The position numbers were made by a program, and so were the translations under genes. The notes under the pieces were generated by a model. The model ran no database searches, was not told the DNA's origin, and saw only the letters and a program-made list of their open reading frames with translations. Below, one piece after another: positions 45,180 to 54,734 of a stretch of 64,000 nt of DNA (positions within the stretch are counted from its first letter, which is position 1; every line of letters begins with the position of its first letter). Origin of the DNA: Candidatus Caenarcanales bacterium (GTDB taxonomy: Bacteria > Cyanobacteriota > Vampirovibrionia > 2-02-FULL-35-15); NCBI GenBank assembly GCA_020050435.1, contig JAGVKQ010000023.1:1-64000 (forward strand), read 5' to 3'.

Positions 45180-46847
45180 ATGAGATCACTAATAATATCT
45201 GAAAAAGATAAAATTGCAGCAATAATGGAGGATGATAAAGCCATTGAGTTTTTCATCCATAAAGGGGATTTAATACTTGGAGATATATATACTGCAAAAG
45301 TAGAAAATATAATGCAAAGTATTGATGCTGTTTTCGTAAACCTAGGAAATAACAGAATGGGATTCTTACATGCCAGTGACATTCCTGGAAGCGGAAGTTT
45401 ACATGACAGAGTTCAACCAAATCAAAAGTTAATGGTTCAAATTGTTAAAGAACCAACTAGTAACAAAGGACCAAGAGTAAACACAGCAATTAGTTTACCT
45501 GGTAGATTTTTAGTTTTAACCACAGAGAATACAAATGTTTCAGTAAGTAGAAAAATAGTAGACTACCAAGAAAGAAACAGGCTCAAAGCAATGGTCTCAT
45601 TAATGAAACCACCTGGAGTAGGTATTGTAGTTAGAACAGAAGCTGAAAGCAAAGATGATTACGATTTAGAAGAAGATTTCAAAACACTTTGGGACAAATG
45701 GAAAGATATAGCTGATAAGCATGAAAACCATAAGTATCCAGGATTAGTCTATAGAGATTTAGACTTTATTTATAGAGTAATTAGAGATGCTTATACTTCT
45801 GAAATTGATGAATTGGTTTTAGATACTACACAAGGACAGTTAAAAGCTCAACAGATTCTAAAAAACTGGACAGGGAAAGATGTAGAAATAATAGTTCACA
45901 AAGAAGGTAATATTCTCTCTGCAAGAGGAGTTGAAAAAGAATTATTAAATTCTCTTCAAACAAAAGTAGAATTACCAAGTGGTGGATATTTATTTATTCA
46001 AACAACTGAAGCCTTGACAGTAGTAGATGTAAACTCCGGAAGATTTACCAGCTCAAGAACACTTAGAGAAACAGTTCTAAAGACCAATTTAGAAGCCACT
46101 CATGAAGTTGGTAGACAGTTAAAATTAAGGAATATCGGTGGAGTTATAGTTGTAGATTTCATTGATATGGATGATAGAAAAGATCAAATATCCGTATTAG
46201 AAGCATTTGAAAATGCTTTAATGAATGACAGAGCAAAACCACAAATTGGTCAATTTAGTGACTTAGGACTCGTTGAATTAACAAGAAGAAGACAAGGTCA
46301 AGCACTTCAAGAAATATTCAGTCATCAATGTAACAATTGTGGCAATGGAGTAATTTTTGAAATTGCTTTAACTGGAGAAGTCAGAAAACCTAGACAAGAA
46401 GGACAAGACGATAGAGACACTAGAGGTCAAGACAGAGGGCAGGATAGAGGAGATTGGCGTAACAATTCAAGAAATAATCCTAGACGTGGACGTGACAATC
46501 GCGACAGTAGAGACAGTCGTGATAACAGACCAAGAGACAGATATCAGCAACAGCCACAACAACAGGAATCTCCTGAAGAAAAAACTGAAGAAAATACTGA
46601 GCTTAGAATTCCTCAAAATGAAGAAGTTCCAGAACAAGTAATCAATAGCAATCCTGAAGAAGAAACAGAAAATGACAATGAGTTTGAAAATGAATTTGAT
46701 GAGTATGATGAAAATGGTGACGATTCTGAAGATGAACAAGATGAAGAATCCTCAAACTTTAATCAAGACTCAAAATACAATGTAAAAGCAGACGATGTGT
46801 CAGGAGTCTTCACTCTTACACCTAAAGAAGCTCAGGAACGTGAGTAG
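45180..46847 (+). CDS. Ribonuclease E/G
   Basis: Endoribonuclease for mRNA decay and rRNA/tRNA processing. S1 domain about 35-115; RNase H-like and DNase I-like parts follow, with catalytic Asp in VVDVNSGRF and VVDFIDM, and a CNNC zinc link that joins dimers. After about residue 410 there is a basic Arg/Asp/Asn-rich stretch (RGQDRGQDRGDW, RDSRDSRDNRPRDRYQQQ) and then a strongly acidic tail. The tail may bind RNA and partner enzymes, as in RNase E, but it is short. GAAAGGGG lies before the ATG. It follows the fused radical SAM gene, the common order in many phyla. Confidence 0.95.
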   Translation: MRSLIISEKDKIAAIMEDDKAIEFFIHKGDLILGDIYTAKVENIMQSIDAVFVNLGNNRMGFLHASDIPGSGSLHDRVQPNQKLMVQIVKEPTSNKGPRVNTAISLPGRFLVLTTENTNVSVSRKIVDYQERNRLKAMVSLMKPPGVGIVVRTEAESKDDYDLEEDFKTLWDKWKDIADKHENHKYPGLVYRDLDFIYRVIRDAYTSEIDELVLDTTQGQLKAQQILKNWTGKDVEIIVHKEGNILSARGVEKELLNSLQTKVELPSGGYLFIQTTEALTVVDVNSGRFTSSRTLRETVLKTNLEATHEVGRQLKLRNIGGVIVVDFIDMDDRKDQISVLEAFENALMNDRAKPQIGQFSDLGLVELTRRRQGQALQEIFSHQCNNCGNGVIFEIALTGEVRKPRQEGQDDRDTRGQDRGQDRGDWRNNSRNNPRRGRDNRDSRDSRDNRPRDRYQQQPQQQESPEEKTEENTELRIPQNEEVPEQVINSNPEEETENDNEFENEFDEYDENGDDSEDEQDEESSNFNQDSKYNVKADDVSGVFTLTPKEAQERE

Positions 46848-48039
46848 CTCTAACAAGCGTAGCTCTAGAGAAAGAGTAGATTTAGGACTTGAAAGGATTT
46901 GTGGATTTCTAAGTTATATTGGAAACCCACAAGATTCTTTTAAATCTGTAATAATTGGCGGAACGAATGGAAAAGGATCCGTTACTTTCTACCTATCTAA
47001 TATTGCAAACAAACTAACTAAACTAAGAACAGGAAGATATACTAGTCCACATTTAATTAGAATCACTGAGAGATTTGTAATAAATGAAGAAGAAGTGGAT
47101 GAAGAAAGATTAAATAAAACATTAACTTTCATCAAAAAACAAGTAAGTGAATATGAAAGCAATAATAACTTAAAAGAAAAACTAACAGAGTTTGAAATAT
47201 TGACAGCAACGGCATTTAAACTTTTCCAAGAAGAGGGCATAGAACTGGCTTTTATTGAAGTAGGTCTTGGAGGAAGACTAGACGCAACAAACGTAATAAA
47301 TAGTGAAAACACTCTCTGTTCAATAATTACAAATGTTTCTTTTGACCATATGGATTATTTAGGGAATACCATTTCAGAGATTGCATATGAAAAAGCTGGA
47401 ATCATAAAAGAGAACAGCACAATTCTCACAGCAGCAAAAGATGATGCATTTGAGGTAATTAATAAAGTAGCAAAAGAGAAAAATGCAGATTTAGTTAAGA
47501 TTGAATTTGACGAGGATATAGACTACAAAGATTTAGCCATAGAAATAGCATTAAATAGTTGGGATATTATTAAAGAGAAACTTCAGTTGTTAACAGAACT
47601 CAGCATAGACAAAAGAAGATTTTTAAGAAGTTTACAATTTGATGGTAGATTTCAGTATTTCAAAGAAGAAAAAATATTAATGGATGGTGCTCATAATGAA
47701 GCAGCAGCTAAAGAATTAAAAAAACTATTAGACGCAACTTTTAAGGATAATAAAAAAATATATATTATTGGCTTTCTAGATAAGGAATATAAAAAAATAA
47801 TTGATGCTTTAGAAATAAAAGATGAACTAGTAATATGTACTGAACCTAAATCAGATAGAGCCACACAGAAAGAAAACATATCTACATATCTAACTTCTAT
47901 AGGAAAGAAAAACATCACTTCTCCAGATATAAAAGATTCAATATTAAATGCAAGAAAAGAAAAACATGACTTGATCGTAATAACAGGTTCTTTATATCTT
48001 CTTGGTGAAGCACTAGATATAATCAAAAGGGCTAAATAA
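46840..48039 (+). CDS. folC: Folylpolyglutamate / dihydrofolate synthase
   Basis: Adds glutamate to dihydropteroate and folates with ATP. Motifs: GGTNGKGSVTFYL (P-loop), GLGGRLDATNVI, SFDHMDYLGNTISEIAYEKAGI and DGAHNEAAA. The start is placed at GTG 46840, which overlaps the RNase E/G stop by 8 bases and has CAGGA just before it; an ATG at 46795 lies deep inside the RNase gene. With that start it has 399 residues, near the short end for FolC, and the C-terminal domain is compact. The adjacent uppS starts 4 bases after its stop. Confidence 0.92.
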   Translation: MSSSNKRSSRERVDLGLERICGFLSYIGNPQDSFKSVIIGGTNGKGSVTFYLSNIANKLTKLRTGRYTSPHLIRITERFVINEEEVDEERLNKTLTFIKKQVSEYESNNNLKEKLTEFEILTATAFKLFQEEGIELAFIEVGLGGRLDATNVINSENTLCSIITNVSFDHMDYLGNTISEIAYEKAGIIKENSTILTAAKDDAFEVINKVAKEKNADLVKIEFDEDIDYKDLAIEIALNSWDIIKEKLQLLTELSIDKRRFLRSLQFDGRFQYFKEEKILMDGAHNEAAAKELKKLLDATFKDNKKIYIIGFLDKEYKKIIDALEIKDELVICTEPKSDRATQKENISTYLTSIGKKNITSPDIKDSILNARKEKHDLIVITGSLYLLGEALDIIKRAK

Positions 48040-48043
48040 ATTT

Positions 48044-48784
48044 ATGGAAAAAGTAGTAAATAAAAAAAACGAGTTAAGCCATCAAGAAAATGTTATTCCA
48101 AAACATGTAGCCATAATAATGGACGGAAACAGGAGATGGGCTTCAGCCAAGAATACACAGCCATCACTTGGTCACAGAGAAGGCGTAAAAGCATTAAAGA
48201 AAATAGTAAAGTACTCTCACAAGATCGGGGTAAAGTATTTAACAGTATATGCATTCTCAACAGAAAACTGGAACAGAAAAAAAGATGAAGTAGAGTTTTT
48301 AATGTTTTTAGTTCAAGATGCCCTCAAAGCAGAGATAAATGAATTACATTCTGAAAATATAAAACTTAAATTTATAGGTTTTCATAAAGAACTTCCTGGT
48401 TCATTACCAGAGTTTTTAGAGTCTGCAATAAATAAAACAAAAGACAATACCGGACTAAACCTACAAATAGCTTTAAACTATGGCAGCAGATTAGAAATAA
48501 CTCATGCCGTAAAAGAAATAGTTAAAAAAGTGAAGAACAATGAATTGAGTGTTGAAAATATTAGTGAAGAAACAATATCAAATCATTTGTTTACAGCAGG
48601 GATACCAGAACCAGATCTAGTAATAAGAACAGGCGGAGAGTTCAGATTAAGCAACTACCTACTATGGCAAAGTGCATATTCAGAGTTTTATTCCACAGAA
48701 ACACTTTGGCCTGATTTCAATGAAAAAGAATTAGATAAATCAATAGAAGAATTCAATAAAAGACATAGAAGATTTGGGGTATAG
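48044..48784 (+). CDS. uppS: Isoprenyl transferase (undecaprenyl diphosphate synthase type)
   Basis: Builds the C55 (or similar) lipid carrier for peptidoglycan and other glycans by adding isopentenyl units in cis. IIMDGNRRWA carries the catalytic Asp; YAFSTENWNR and LVIRTGGEFRLSNYLLWQ bind diphosphate (usual SGEQRISNFLLWQ). Length 246 is normal. It ends the plus-strand run and converges with prfA across 14 bases. Confidence 0.95.
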   Translation: MEKVVNKKNELSHQENVIPKHVAIIMDGNRRWASAKNTQPSLGHREGVKALKKIVKYSHKIGVKYLTVYAFSTENWNRKKDEVEFLMFLVQDALKAEINELHSENIKLKFIGFHKELPGSLPEFLESAINKTKDNTGLNLQIALNYGSRLEITHAVKEIVKKVKNNELSVENISEETISNHLFTAGIPEPDLVIRTGGEFRLSNYLLWQSAYSEFYSTETLWPDFNEKELDKSIEEFNKRHRRFGV

Positions 48785-48798
48785 GTACAATTCAAGTC

Positions 48799-49875
48799 CT
48801 AAACAATTGATTGCAATTTTTGCCTTTGATCTTCAGCAACACAAGCATCTATCATTTGATCAATTTCACCCTCGAGAATAGGACCTAAGCTGAAATTCAT
48901 ATTTAGCCTATGATCTGTCACTCTACTATCTTTAAAATTAAAAGTTCTAATTTTTTCACTTCTATCTCCAGTACCAACCTGTACTTTTCTTTTATCGTAG
49001 ATTTCTTTTTGTTGCTTTTGGATTTCAATATCATATAACTTTACTCTTAGGATTTGCATTGCTCTTTCTTTGTTTTTAAGTTGACTTCTTTCTTCTGTAC
49101 AGTGAACTTGGATACCTGTAGGTAAATGCATTACTCTAACAGCAGTCTCAACTTTATTTACGTTTTGACCACCCTTACCACCAGAACGCATTGTACTTAT
49201 ATCTAAATCTTTATCATCAATCTGAACATCAACCTCTTCAACCTCAGGCATAACAGCAACAGTAACAGTACTGGTATGAACTCGCCCTGAAGCCTCAGTA
49301 AGAGGAACTCTTTGTACTCTATGTACTCCAGATTCAAACTTTAATTTACTGTAAACATTTTCACCAGCAATTTCAACAATAACTAACTTATAACCACTAA
49401 TATCACCAACATGTGAATCAATAATTTTAGAAGTCCAACCCTGCTTATCAGCATATCTTGTATACATTCTAAGTAAATCACCAGCAAAGATAGAAGACTC
49501 TTCTCCACCAGCGGCTGCTCTTATTTCAAGCATAATATCTTTTTCATCATTAGGGTCTGTAGGTAAAAGTAAAACCCTCATCTTTTCTTCAAGTGGGGCA
49601 ACATCAGGCATCAACTCCTCAATTTCAGCTCTAGCAAGTTCAATAATAGATGGGTCTGATTCATTTTTTATTAAAGCCTTAGCTTCATCAATCTGTTTAG
49701 TTATATTTTTATATTTTCTAAAACAATCGGTAACTTCTTGAAGTGTTTTTTTTGCTTTGTTGATTTTTTTCAACTGGTCCTGGTCGCCATAAACAGCAGG
49801 ATCTTCAAGCTTTTTATCGAGCTCATTATAAGTATTTTCTACATCTTGCAATTTTTGTAAAAGGATTACATCCAT
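48799..49875 (-). CDS. prfA: Peptide chain release factor 1
   Basis: Ends translation at UAA and UAG. The peptidyl-hydrolysis GGQ is at 235-237. The stop-codon-reading tripeptide is of the PxT class ([10 protein letters not shown]; usual PAT), which marks RF1 rather than RF2 (SPF). Length 358 is normal. The glutamine methylase gene prmC, often beside it, is not here. Confidence 0.96.
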   Translation of the reverse strand: MDVILLQKLQDVENTYNELDKKLEDPAVYGDQDQLKKINKAKKTLQEVTDCFRKYKNITKQIDEAKALIKNESDPSIIELARAEIEELMPDVAPLEEKMRVLLLPTDPNDEKDIMLEIRAAAGGEESSIFAGDLLRMYTRYADKQGWTSKIIDSHVGDISGYKLVIVEIAGENVYSKLKFESGVHRVQRVPLTEASGRVHTSTVTVAVMPEVEEVDVQIDDKDLDISTMRSGGKGGQNVNKVETAVRVMHLPTGIQVHCTEERSQLKNKERAMQILRVKLYDIEIQKQQKEIYDKRKVQVGTGDRSEKIRTFNFKDSRVTDHRLNMNFSLGPILEGEIDQMIDACVAEDQRQKLQSIV

Positions 49876-49937
49876 ATACTTTATTTATAGCAATTTTTAA
49901 TAGACTTTAAAAGGTATATATAATGGCTTGCTTGTTA

Positions 49938-50831
49938 TTATTTCAGCAAGGAATACCTATCTACAAGCTTTCCATCTATAGAGTAAGACTCAAAATCCAT
50001 TTTCCCCGTATCTACTTTAACTAAAACCGCTCCATAATTTGAACTATATCGAACTAGGCTTTCAGGAATTACATTTTTAAATTCTCTAAGGCTTCTCCCA
50101 CCATTTCCAACAACGAAATAAGGAAAGTCATCTACTGAAATTCTTTCATACTCATGATCATGTCCACTTAGAACAACATCAGCTCCCCACTCTTTAAAAG
50201 GCCACTGAAGAACTATCGTATTTCCATGCTCACCTGAAGTATAAGGAGCATGATGAAAGTAGACAACATTAAATTTTGAAGCAGATTCTGAGAGCTTATT
50301 TTTAAGCCAAACTGCCTGATTAGAAGCACTCGTAATTCCATCGGGTTCATTTTCATCACTATCTAAAACAAAAAAATGAACATTTTCGACAACATAGTCA
50401 TAGTATCTTTCATTCCCTGGTAATGTAAAATACTCTAAATAAGGATTTGCTTTAGTCATTGAATACCAGTCATGATTACCAAGACAGGGGAAAAATCTAT
50501 TCTCAGGAGAACCCTCACCATAAACTCCCATATAATTACCAATATATTCATGATAGTATTTTCCAATATTTTTATCTATGCTTTCTGACTCACCATGTTC
50601 ATAATTATTATCACCTACCGTAATAATGAGATCAGGATTCCAGCTTTTTACAAGGTTCGCAACTGCAAGCTCGTTTTCATTATCAGCACCATAGTCACCT
50701 ATAACTGCAAAGGTTATGGGTATGGAGTTCTGCTCCGGTAAAACTTCCTGCTTAGAACAGGAAAACGAAAACAACAAAAATAGAGTAGATAAATAAATTA
50801 GTTGTTTAGATTTTAGAAACAAAAGGAGCAC
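49938..50831 (-). CDS. Metallophosphoesterase, possibly a lipoprotein, purple-acid-phosphatase-like
   Basis: All calcineurin-fold ligands are present: GDYG, VGDNNYEHG, LGNHDWYS, HHAPYTSGEHG and SGHDHEYER. An N-terminal hydrophobic helix ends in FSFSC, a poor but possible lipobox, so the enzyme is probably exported and acyl-anchored. The GTG at 50831 is close behind a GAGG; a TTG 9 bases on has a better spacing. It is last in a small run with a 97-residue membrane protein and a nitroreductase gene. Phosphate scavenging is a reasonable guess. Contrast the degraded homologue at 7464-8450. Confidence 0.88.
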   Translation of the reverse strand: MLLLFLKSKQLIYLSTLFLLFSFSCSKQEVLPEQNSIPITFAVIGDYGADNENELAVANLVKSWNPDLIITVGDNNYEHGESESIDKNIGKYYHEYIGNYMGVYGEGSPENRFFPCLGNHDWYSMTKANPYLEYFTLPGNERYYDYVVENVHFFVLDSDENEPDGITSASNQAVWLKNKLSESASKFNVVYFHHAPYTSGEHGNTIVLQWPFKEWGADVVLSGHDHEYERISVDDFPYFVVGNGGRSLREFKNVIPESLVRYSSNYGAVLVKVDTGKMDFESYSIDGKLVDRYSLLK

Positions 50832-50832
50832 C

Positions 50833-51126
50833 TCAATTGGTTTTAGGATTTTTCATAGCCCACTTATGGAGGCAAAACCATATAAAAAACAGTAGAAGTG
50901 AAACCAAAAACAAATTCAATGAGCTTTTATACTTTAAAAACATTAACTCCATAAAAGACATTACAACAAGTATCGTGATACCAATCCAAAGACAAACCAC
51001 TGATAAGCTTAAAAACGGTCTCTGGACAAATGCACTATCGTATTCACTTTGAGGATTCTGAATAGTCTTTTTCATCAAGGGATGAACAGTATTTAAAGGT
51101 GTATTTTTAATATCTTTATTTGTCAT
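50833..51126 (-). CDS. Small membrane protein of unknown function
   Basis: The 97-residue frame starting at ATG 51126 fits between the nitroreductase stop (4 bases away) and the phosphoesterase start. An upstream extension would run into the nitroreductase gene. It has a basic N-terminal part (residues 1-40) and two membrane helices (about 43-62 and 70-88), ending with KWAMKNPKTN. No family is recognised. Confidence 0.65.
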   Translation of the reverse strand: MTNKDIKNTPLNTVHPLMKKTIQNPQSEYDSAFVQRPFLSLSVVCLWIGITILVVMSFMELMFLKYKSSLNLFLVSLLLFFIWFCLHKWAMKNPKTN

Positions 51127-51130
51127 AATT

Positions 51131-51751
51131 CTAAAAAGTGTTTTTAATAACCACTTCATCATAAGGTAGCTGACCAGCACGAACCCTAGCTGGCTGAATA
51201 GCTTTACCAACAGTAATCATCATAGTAATAATATGATCAGAAGGTAATTTTATAATTTCACCGACTTTTTTAGGATCAAACCCTACCATTGGGCAGGAAT
51301 CATATCCCATAGCTTTAGCAGCCAGCATAATAGTCTGTCCAGCAATACCGCATGAGCGCATAGCCTCATCTCTCTGAAGAGGCAAATTGTCCTTATAGAA
51401 CTTTACTATCATTGGTACTAAATAGCCCTGAACTTCTTTAGGAGCATCTTTCCAATAACGCTCTGGGCTTTTTTCATGAGCATTTAAATCAGCACATAAA
51501 GCAACTAAAAGCGAACAGTCTTTAATCTGGCTTTGATTCCATGATGCTTTGCATATTTCTTCTTGAATTTTTTTATCAGTAACAGCTACAAATCTCCAGT
51601 TTTGAATGTTAAATGACGTAGGAGAAAGCAAAGCTAGTGACAATAGTTTTTTTATCTCATCTTCAGACATTTGGTGATTTGAATCAAAGTGTTTAATAGA
51701 TCTTCTTTGTTCAATTGCAGAAAAAGTATCAAGAATTGTAGTACTTAACAT
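51131..51751 (-). CDS. Nitroreductase-family flavoprotein
   Basis: FMN-dependent NAD(P)H oxidoreductase. AIEQRRSIKHF and LALLSPTSFNIQNWRFV are the flavin-contacting segments of the family, and CGIAGQTIMLAAKAMGYDSCPM is the dimer-core helix. The start is set at ATG 51751, which has GGAGAT directly upstream; the longer frame from 51763 would contain its own ribosome site. Length 206 is normal. The substrate (quinones, nitro compounds, others) cannot be told from sequence. Confidence 0.92.
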   Translation of the reverse strand: MLSTTILDTFSAIEQRRSIKHFDSNHQMSEDEIKKLLSLALLSPTSFNIQNWRFVAVTDKKIQEEICKASWNQSQIKDCSLLVALCADLNAHEKSPERYWKDAPKEVQGYLVPMIVKFYKDNLPLQRDEAMRSCGIAGQTIMLAAKAMGYDSCPMVGFDPKKVGEIIKLPSDHIITMMITVGKAIQPARVRAGQLPYDEVVIKNTF

Positions 51752-52012
51752 AAATATCTCCATTTAACGATTTAAAGTATATCCCTAATATATTAACAAA
51801 AAAAGCATATAAGAAAACCCATTTTCAATAGAAAGGGGTAGAACTAAGAGTTTTGAAATGTACAAGCATTAGACATAACCCTAATATAAATAAAAACATA
51901 TTATATAGATTTATAAAATAGTTTATTAGTGAGAAATGTCACAATAGACAAATATTAAATGGGTATACTTTTAGTAAGAAAGAACAAAGAATGTTAGTTA
52001 AGGAGAGACACC

Positions 52013-52255
52013 ATGAAAACATCAAATTTCAATAATTACATATTAATTACACTACTATCATTAATATCTTCATTAAGCTATCCAGCATTAGCCCAAAATG
52101 TCTGCCCCCCTAACACAGGAAAAGTAAATGGCTCAGAATGTGCATTTATAGACTGTGAATGTGCTAGCGACGTCTGTGTAAACGGAACGTGCGTACAGTG
52201 TGCAGTAGACTCAGACTGTGGGGCAGGACATTGTGTAGACAATAGCTGCCATTAA
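52013..52255 (+). CDS. Small exported cysteine-rich protein
   Basis: An 80-residue product with signal peptide (about 1-27, cleavage near ALAQ) and a 52-residue mature part holding 10 cysteines. The spacing, with CxxDSDCGxGHCxDxxC at the end, resembles disulfide-rich modules found in many exported bacterial and animal proteins. It would need an oxidising compartment, so it works outside the cytoplasm. AAGGAGAG lies 8 bases before the ATG, and TATACT at 51964-51969 is a possible -10. A terminator follows. The 249-base gap upstream shows no other gene. Function is unknown. Confidence 0.8.
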   Translation: MKTSNFNNYILITLLSLISSLSYPALAQNVCPPNTGKVNGSECAFIDCECASDVCVNGTCVQCAVDSDCGAGHCVDNSCH

Positions 52256-52263
52256 AAATAAAA

Positions 52264-52291
52264 CCAGGTCTATAAATTAATACAGACCTGG
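52264..52291. terminator. Bidirectional rho-independent terminator
   Basis: CCAGGTCT (52264-52271) pairs with AGACCTGG (52284-52291). On the minus strand the stem is followed by TTTTATTTTT, a strong terminator for rbp. On the plus strand CTTTAAAA follows, weaker, for the Cys-rich protein gene. It sits between the two convergent genes. Confidence 0.88.
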
Positions 52292-52332
52292 CTTTAAAAT
52301 TGGAATAGCTTAGCTATAGCTAAATTATAGAA

Positions 52333-52638
52333 TTAATATCTATTTCTTCCGCCGCCGCCACCTTTAAATCCACCACCACTTCTATCATCAGTTCTTTCCT
52401 TAGCAACGCTTACATTAATAGCTCTGCCTTTTACTTCAGAACCATTTAAAGCATCAATAGAACTTTGAACAGCATTTTCTGAGTTCATCTCAACGAAACC
52501 AAAACCTCTTGAACGGTTTGTATCTCTATCAAGAATCACTTTAGCTGAAGATACTTCTCCATATTGCTTGAAAAGATCTTCAAGATCAAAATCTGTAACT
52601 TCAAATGATAAATTACCTACGAATATTTTCTTTGACAT
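52333..52638 (-). CDS. RRM RNA-binding protein, glycine-rich tail
   Basis: One RNA recognition motif: RNP2 KIFVGNL (4-10) and RNP1 RGFGFVEM (about 44-51), followed by GRAINVSVAKER and a Gly/Arg tail (GGGFKGGGGGRNRY). It matches the form of cyanobacterial Rbp proteins, several of which are induced by cold. Length 101 is normal. Its 5' leader has a stem that covers the ribosome binding site (see 52646-52684). A strong terminator ends the gene. Confidence 0.95.
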   Translation of the reverse strand: MSKKIFVGNLSFEVTDFDLEDLFKQYGEVSSAKVILDRDTNRSRGFGFVEMNSENAVQSSIDALNGSEVKGRAINVSVAKERTDDRSGGGFKGGGGGRNRY

Positions 52639-52645
52639 TATTTTT

Positions 52646-52684
52646 CCTCTTTCATTATCGGTACTTGAAAACTTGCGAAAGAGG
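52646..52684 (-). promoter_or_regulatory. Leader hairpin covering the rbp ribosome binding site
   Basis: On the minus strand CCTCTTTC (52684-52677) is exactly complementary to GAAAGAGG (52653-52646), 8 bp with a 23-base loop. The 3' arm includes the GAGG of the ribosome site, whose first base pair is 7 bases before the ATG. The fold would block translation and could open under some condition such as temperature or protein binding. Upstream at 52717-52739 the minus strand has TTTGAGAAGAG twice with a 12-base period. A TGACTA/TAGTCA inverted repeat lies at 52766-52783. Confidence 0.6.
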
Positions 52685-52854
52685 ATAAAAATAACTAATT
52701 AAATAAAAAATTAATACTCTTCTCAAATCTCTTCTCAAAATCACAAACACCATTTTTCCTAATCGTGACTATTTTACTAGTCAATGCAAATATACCACAA
52801 AGATAGAAGTCAAAATCGGTATAATTTATTAATATTTCAACAAATCAACAAATA

Positions 52855-53124
52855 ATGAGAGAAAAGCATCAAATCTGGCAAGTTTATATAATCAAAACGG
52901 GTAATGGAAAGCTGTACACAGGCATTACAACTGACATTAAAAGAAGGTTTAAAGAGCATCAAAATAGAAAAGGTGCAAAGTATTTTAGACTTGAGACCCC
53001 TGAAAATATAGTTTTTTTAGAGGCTCATGAAAATAGATCTAAAGCCACAAAAAGAGAAATTGAAATTAAGAAGTTAAACAGAAAAGAAAAATTAAAGCTA
53101 ATAAAAGCAATTAGTCTGACATAA
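52855..53124 (+). CDS. GIY-YIG nuclease-fold protein (YhbQ/UPF0213 type)
   Basis: The 89 residues are a lone GIY-YIG domain: WQVYIIKTGNGKLYTGIT (GIY-YIG strand pair), then IKRRFKEH with the catalytic Arg and His, and a Glu in FLEAHENR. Small proteins of this type are linked to DNA repair or nicking in some bacteria, but their role is mostly unsettled. The tail is a basic helix. It is 28 bases upstream of the U32 peptidase gene on the same strand. Confidence 0.88.
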   Translation: MREKHQIWQVYIIKTGNGKLYTGITTDIKRRFKEHQNRKGAKYFRLETPENIVFLEAHENRSKATKREIEIKKLNRKEKLKLIKAISLT

Positions 53125-53152
53125 AGAATAAGCTAAAATAGTAAAAGTAACC

Positions 53153-54586
53153 ATGAATACAGACCTAGAATTATTAATGCCAGGTGGCAGTTTAGAAAAA
53201 ATTAAATATGCCGTTGCATATGGAGCAGATGCTATTTATGCTGGTGTACCAAGATACAGCCTAAGAGCAAGAGAAAATGAATTTTTTGAAGCAGAAAAAG
53301 TAAAAGAAGCCGTAGATTATGTACACTCCTATGGAAAGAAGATTTATCTTACCTGCAATATTTATGCTCACAATAATAAAATAAATGGATTTATGGAAGC
53401 TATGGCTGACATGGTAAAGCTAAAACCAGATGCTTTTATAATGACTGACCCAGGTTTAATAGCACTTACAAAAGAAAAATTTCCTGAAGCTATCATTCAT
53501 CTATCTACCCAGGCAAATAATACAAACTGGGCTCAAGTAAAGTTTTGGAAAGATTATGGAGTAGAAAGAGTAATTTTAGCCCGTGAATTAAATATAAAAG
53601 AGATTAGAGAGATTCATGAAAAAGTACCTGATATTGAATTAGAAGCATTTGTTCATGGTTCTATATGCATGGCTTACTCTGGACGCTGCTTGTTATCAAA
53701 TTACTTTAGTTACCGTGATGCAAACCAGGGCACTTGCTCACATAGCTGCCGTTGGGGATTTAAAGTTTATGCAAACGATGCCTTAAAAGAAAAAGAACTA
53801 GGCAAATTTGAAGCTGACGATGTAATGGCTGACTACATACCCTTGGAAGGTGATTTTTATTTAGAAGAAGGTGAAAGAAAAAAAGAATTCCTACCTATAG
53901 ATGAAGATGAATATGGCACTTATATAATGAACTCAAAAGACCTATGTGCTGTGGACTATTTAGAAGAATTAAAAGATGCTGGGATAACTAGCTTTAAAGT
54001 AGAAGGTAGAAATAAAACAGAATACTATGCATCACTTGTAGCCCGTGCCTATCGAAAAGGAATTGATGCTATGAAAAATGGCTCAAAGATCTCTGATGAA
54101 TTAAAAGAATGGATGCTTAAAGAAGTATCTTCTACGACTAACCGCGGATTCATACCAGGATTTTATGCAAGAAACCCTAAAGCAGAAGCTCAAGAATTAA
54201 GCCAAAGACATGCCATACAAACACATTTATATGCAGGTAGAGTGGTTTCATATGATTCAACAAGTAATATCGTTGAGATGGAAGTAAAAAATCGCTTAGA
54301 CAAAGGAGATAATATAACTTTTATAACTCCTGAGAATGAACAAGAAGTAACAATAAATGAAATGTATTATTTTGGACACCCTAAATCTGAAACTCTAAAG
54401 ACCTATACAAAAAAAGAAGTAAAACCTACAGAACATGCTCATCCAGGAGATAAAAATATTTTTATAGAATTACCATTTAATTTAGGCAATGACTGGGATA
54501 AAGCCATTGTTAGAATGACTTATAAAGAAGCCATTAGTCTAAAGACTAGAAAAGATGAAAACTCTAAAATTTTAACCCTTCAATAA
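53153..54586 (+). CDS. trhP: U32 family protein, TrhP-like (tRNA hydroxylation)
   Basis: Starts with LELLMPGGSLEKIKYAVAYGADAIYAG, the U32 hallmark. The FVHGSICMAYSGRCLLSNYF motif and the GTCSHSCRWGF cysteines are conserved. Proteins with this architecture (YegQ/TrhP) hydroxylate U34 of tRNAs with prephenate as donor in E. coli and B. subtilis; older annotations call them collagenases. At 477 residues it has the C-terminal barrel domain of TrhP. The assignment to TrhP over other U32 branches is from length and motifs. Confidence 0.88.
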   Translation: MNTDLELLMPGGSLEKIKYAVAYGADAIYAGVPRYSLRARENEFFEAEKVKEAVDYVHSYGKKIYLTCNIYAHNNKINGFMEAMADMVKLKPDAFIMTDPGLIALTKEKFPEAIIHLSTQANNTNWAQVKFWKDYGVERVILARELNIKEIREIHEKVPDIELEAFVHGSICMAYSGRCLLSNYFSYRDANQGTCSHSCRWGFKVYANDALKEKELGKFEADDVMADYIPLEGDFYLEEGERKKEFLPIDEDEYGTYIMNSKDLCAVDYLEELKDAGITSFKVEGRNKTEYYASLVARAYRKGIDAMKNGSKISDELKEWMLKEVSSTTNRGFIPGFYARNPKAEAQELSQRHAIQTHLYAGRVVSYDSTSNIVEMEVKNRLDKGDNITFITPENEQEVTINEMYYFGHPKSETLKTYTKKEVKPTEHAHPGDKNIFIELPFNLGNDWDKAIVRMTYKEAISLKTRKDENSKILTLQ

Positions 54587-54734
54587 GTTTTAATAAGCAA
54601 ATTCTGTATACAAAATTAATATCAAGAGAAAACACTAAGTTTAGCTAGGACAACTCTTATATAAAGAATTTACACAAAAAGAAGTGAGTTAATATTAATA
54701 GTATAAATAAAAGTTAAAAAAAAGGAGTCTTACT

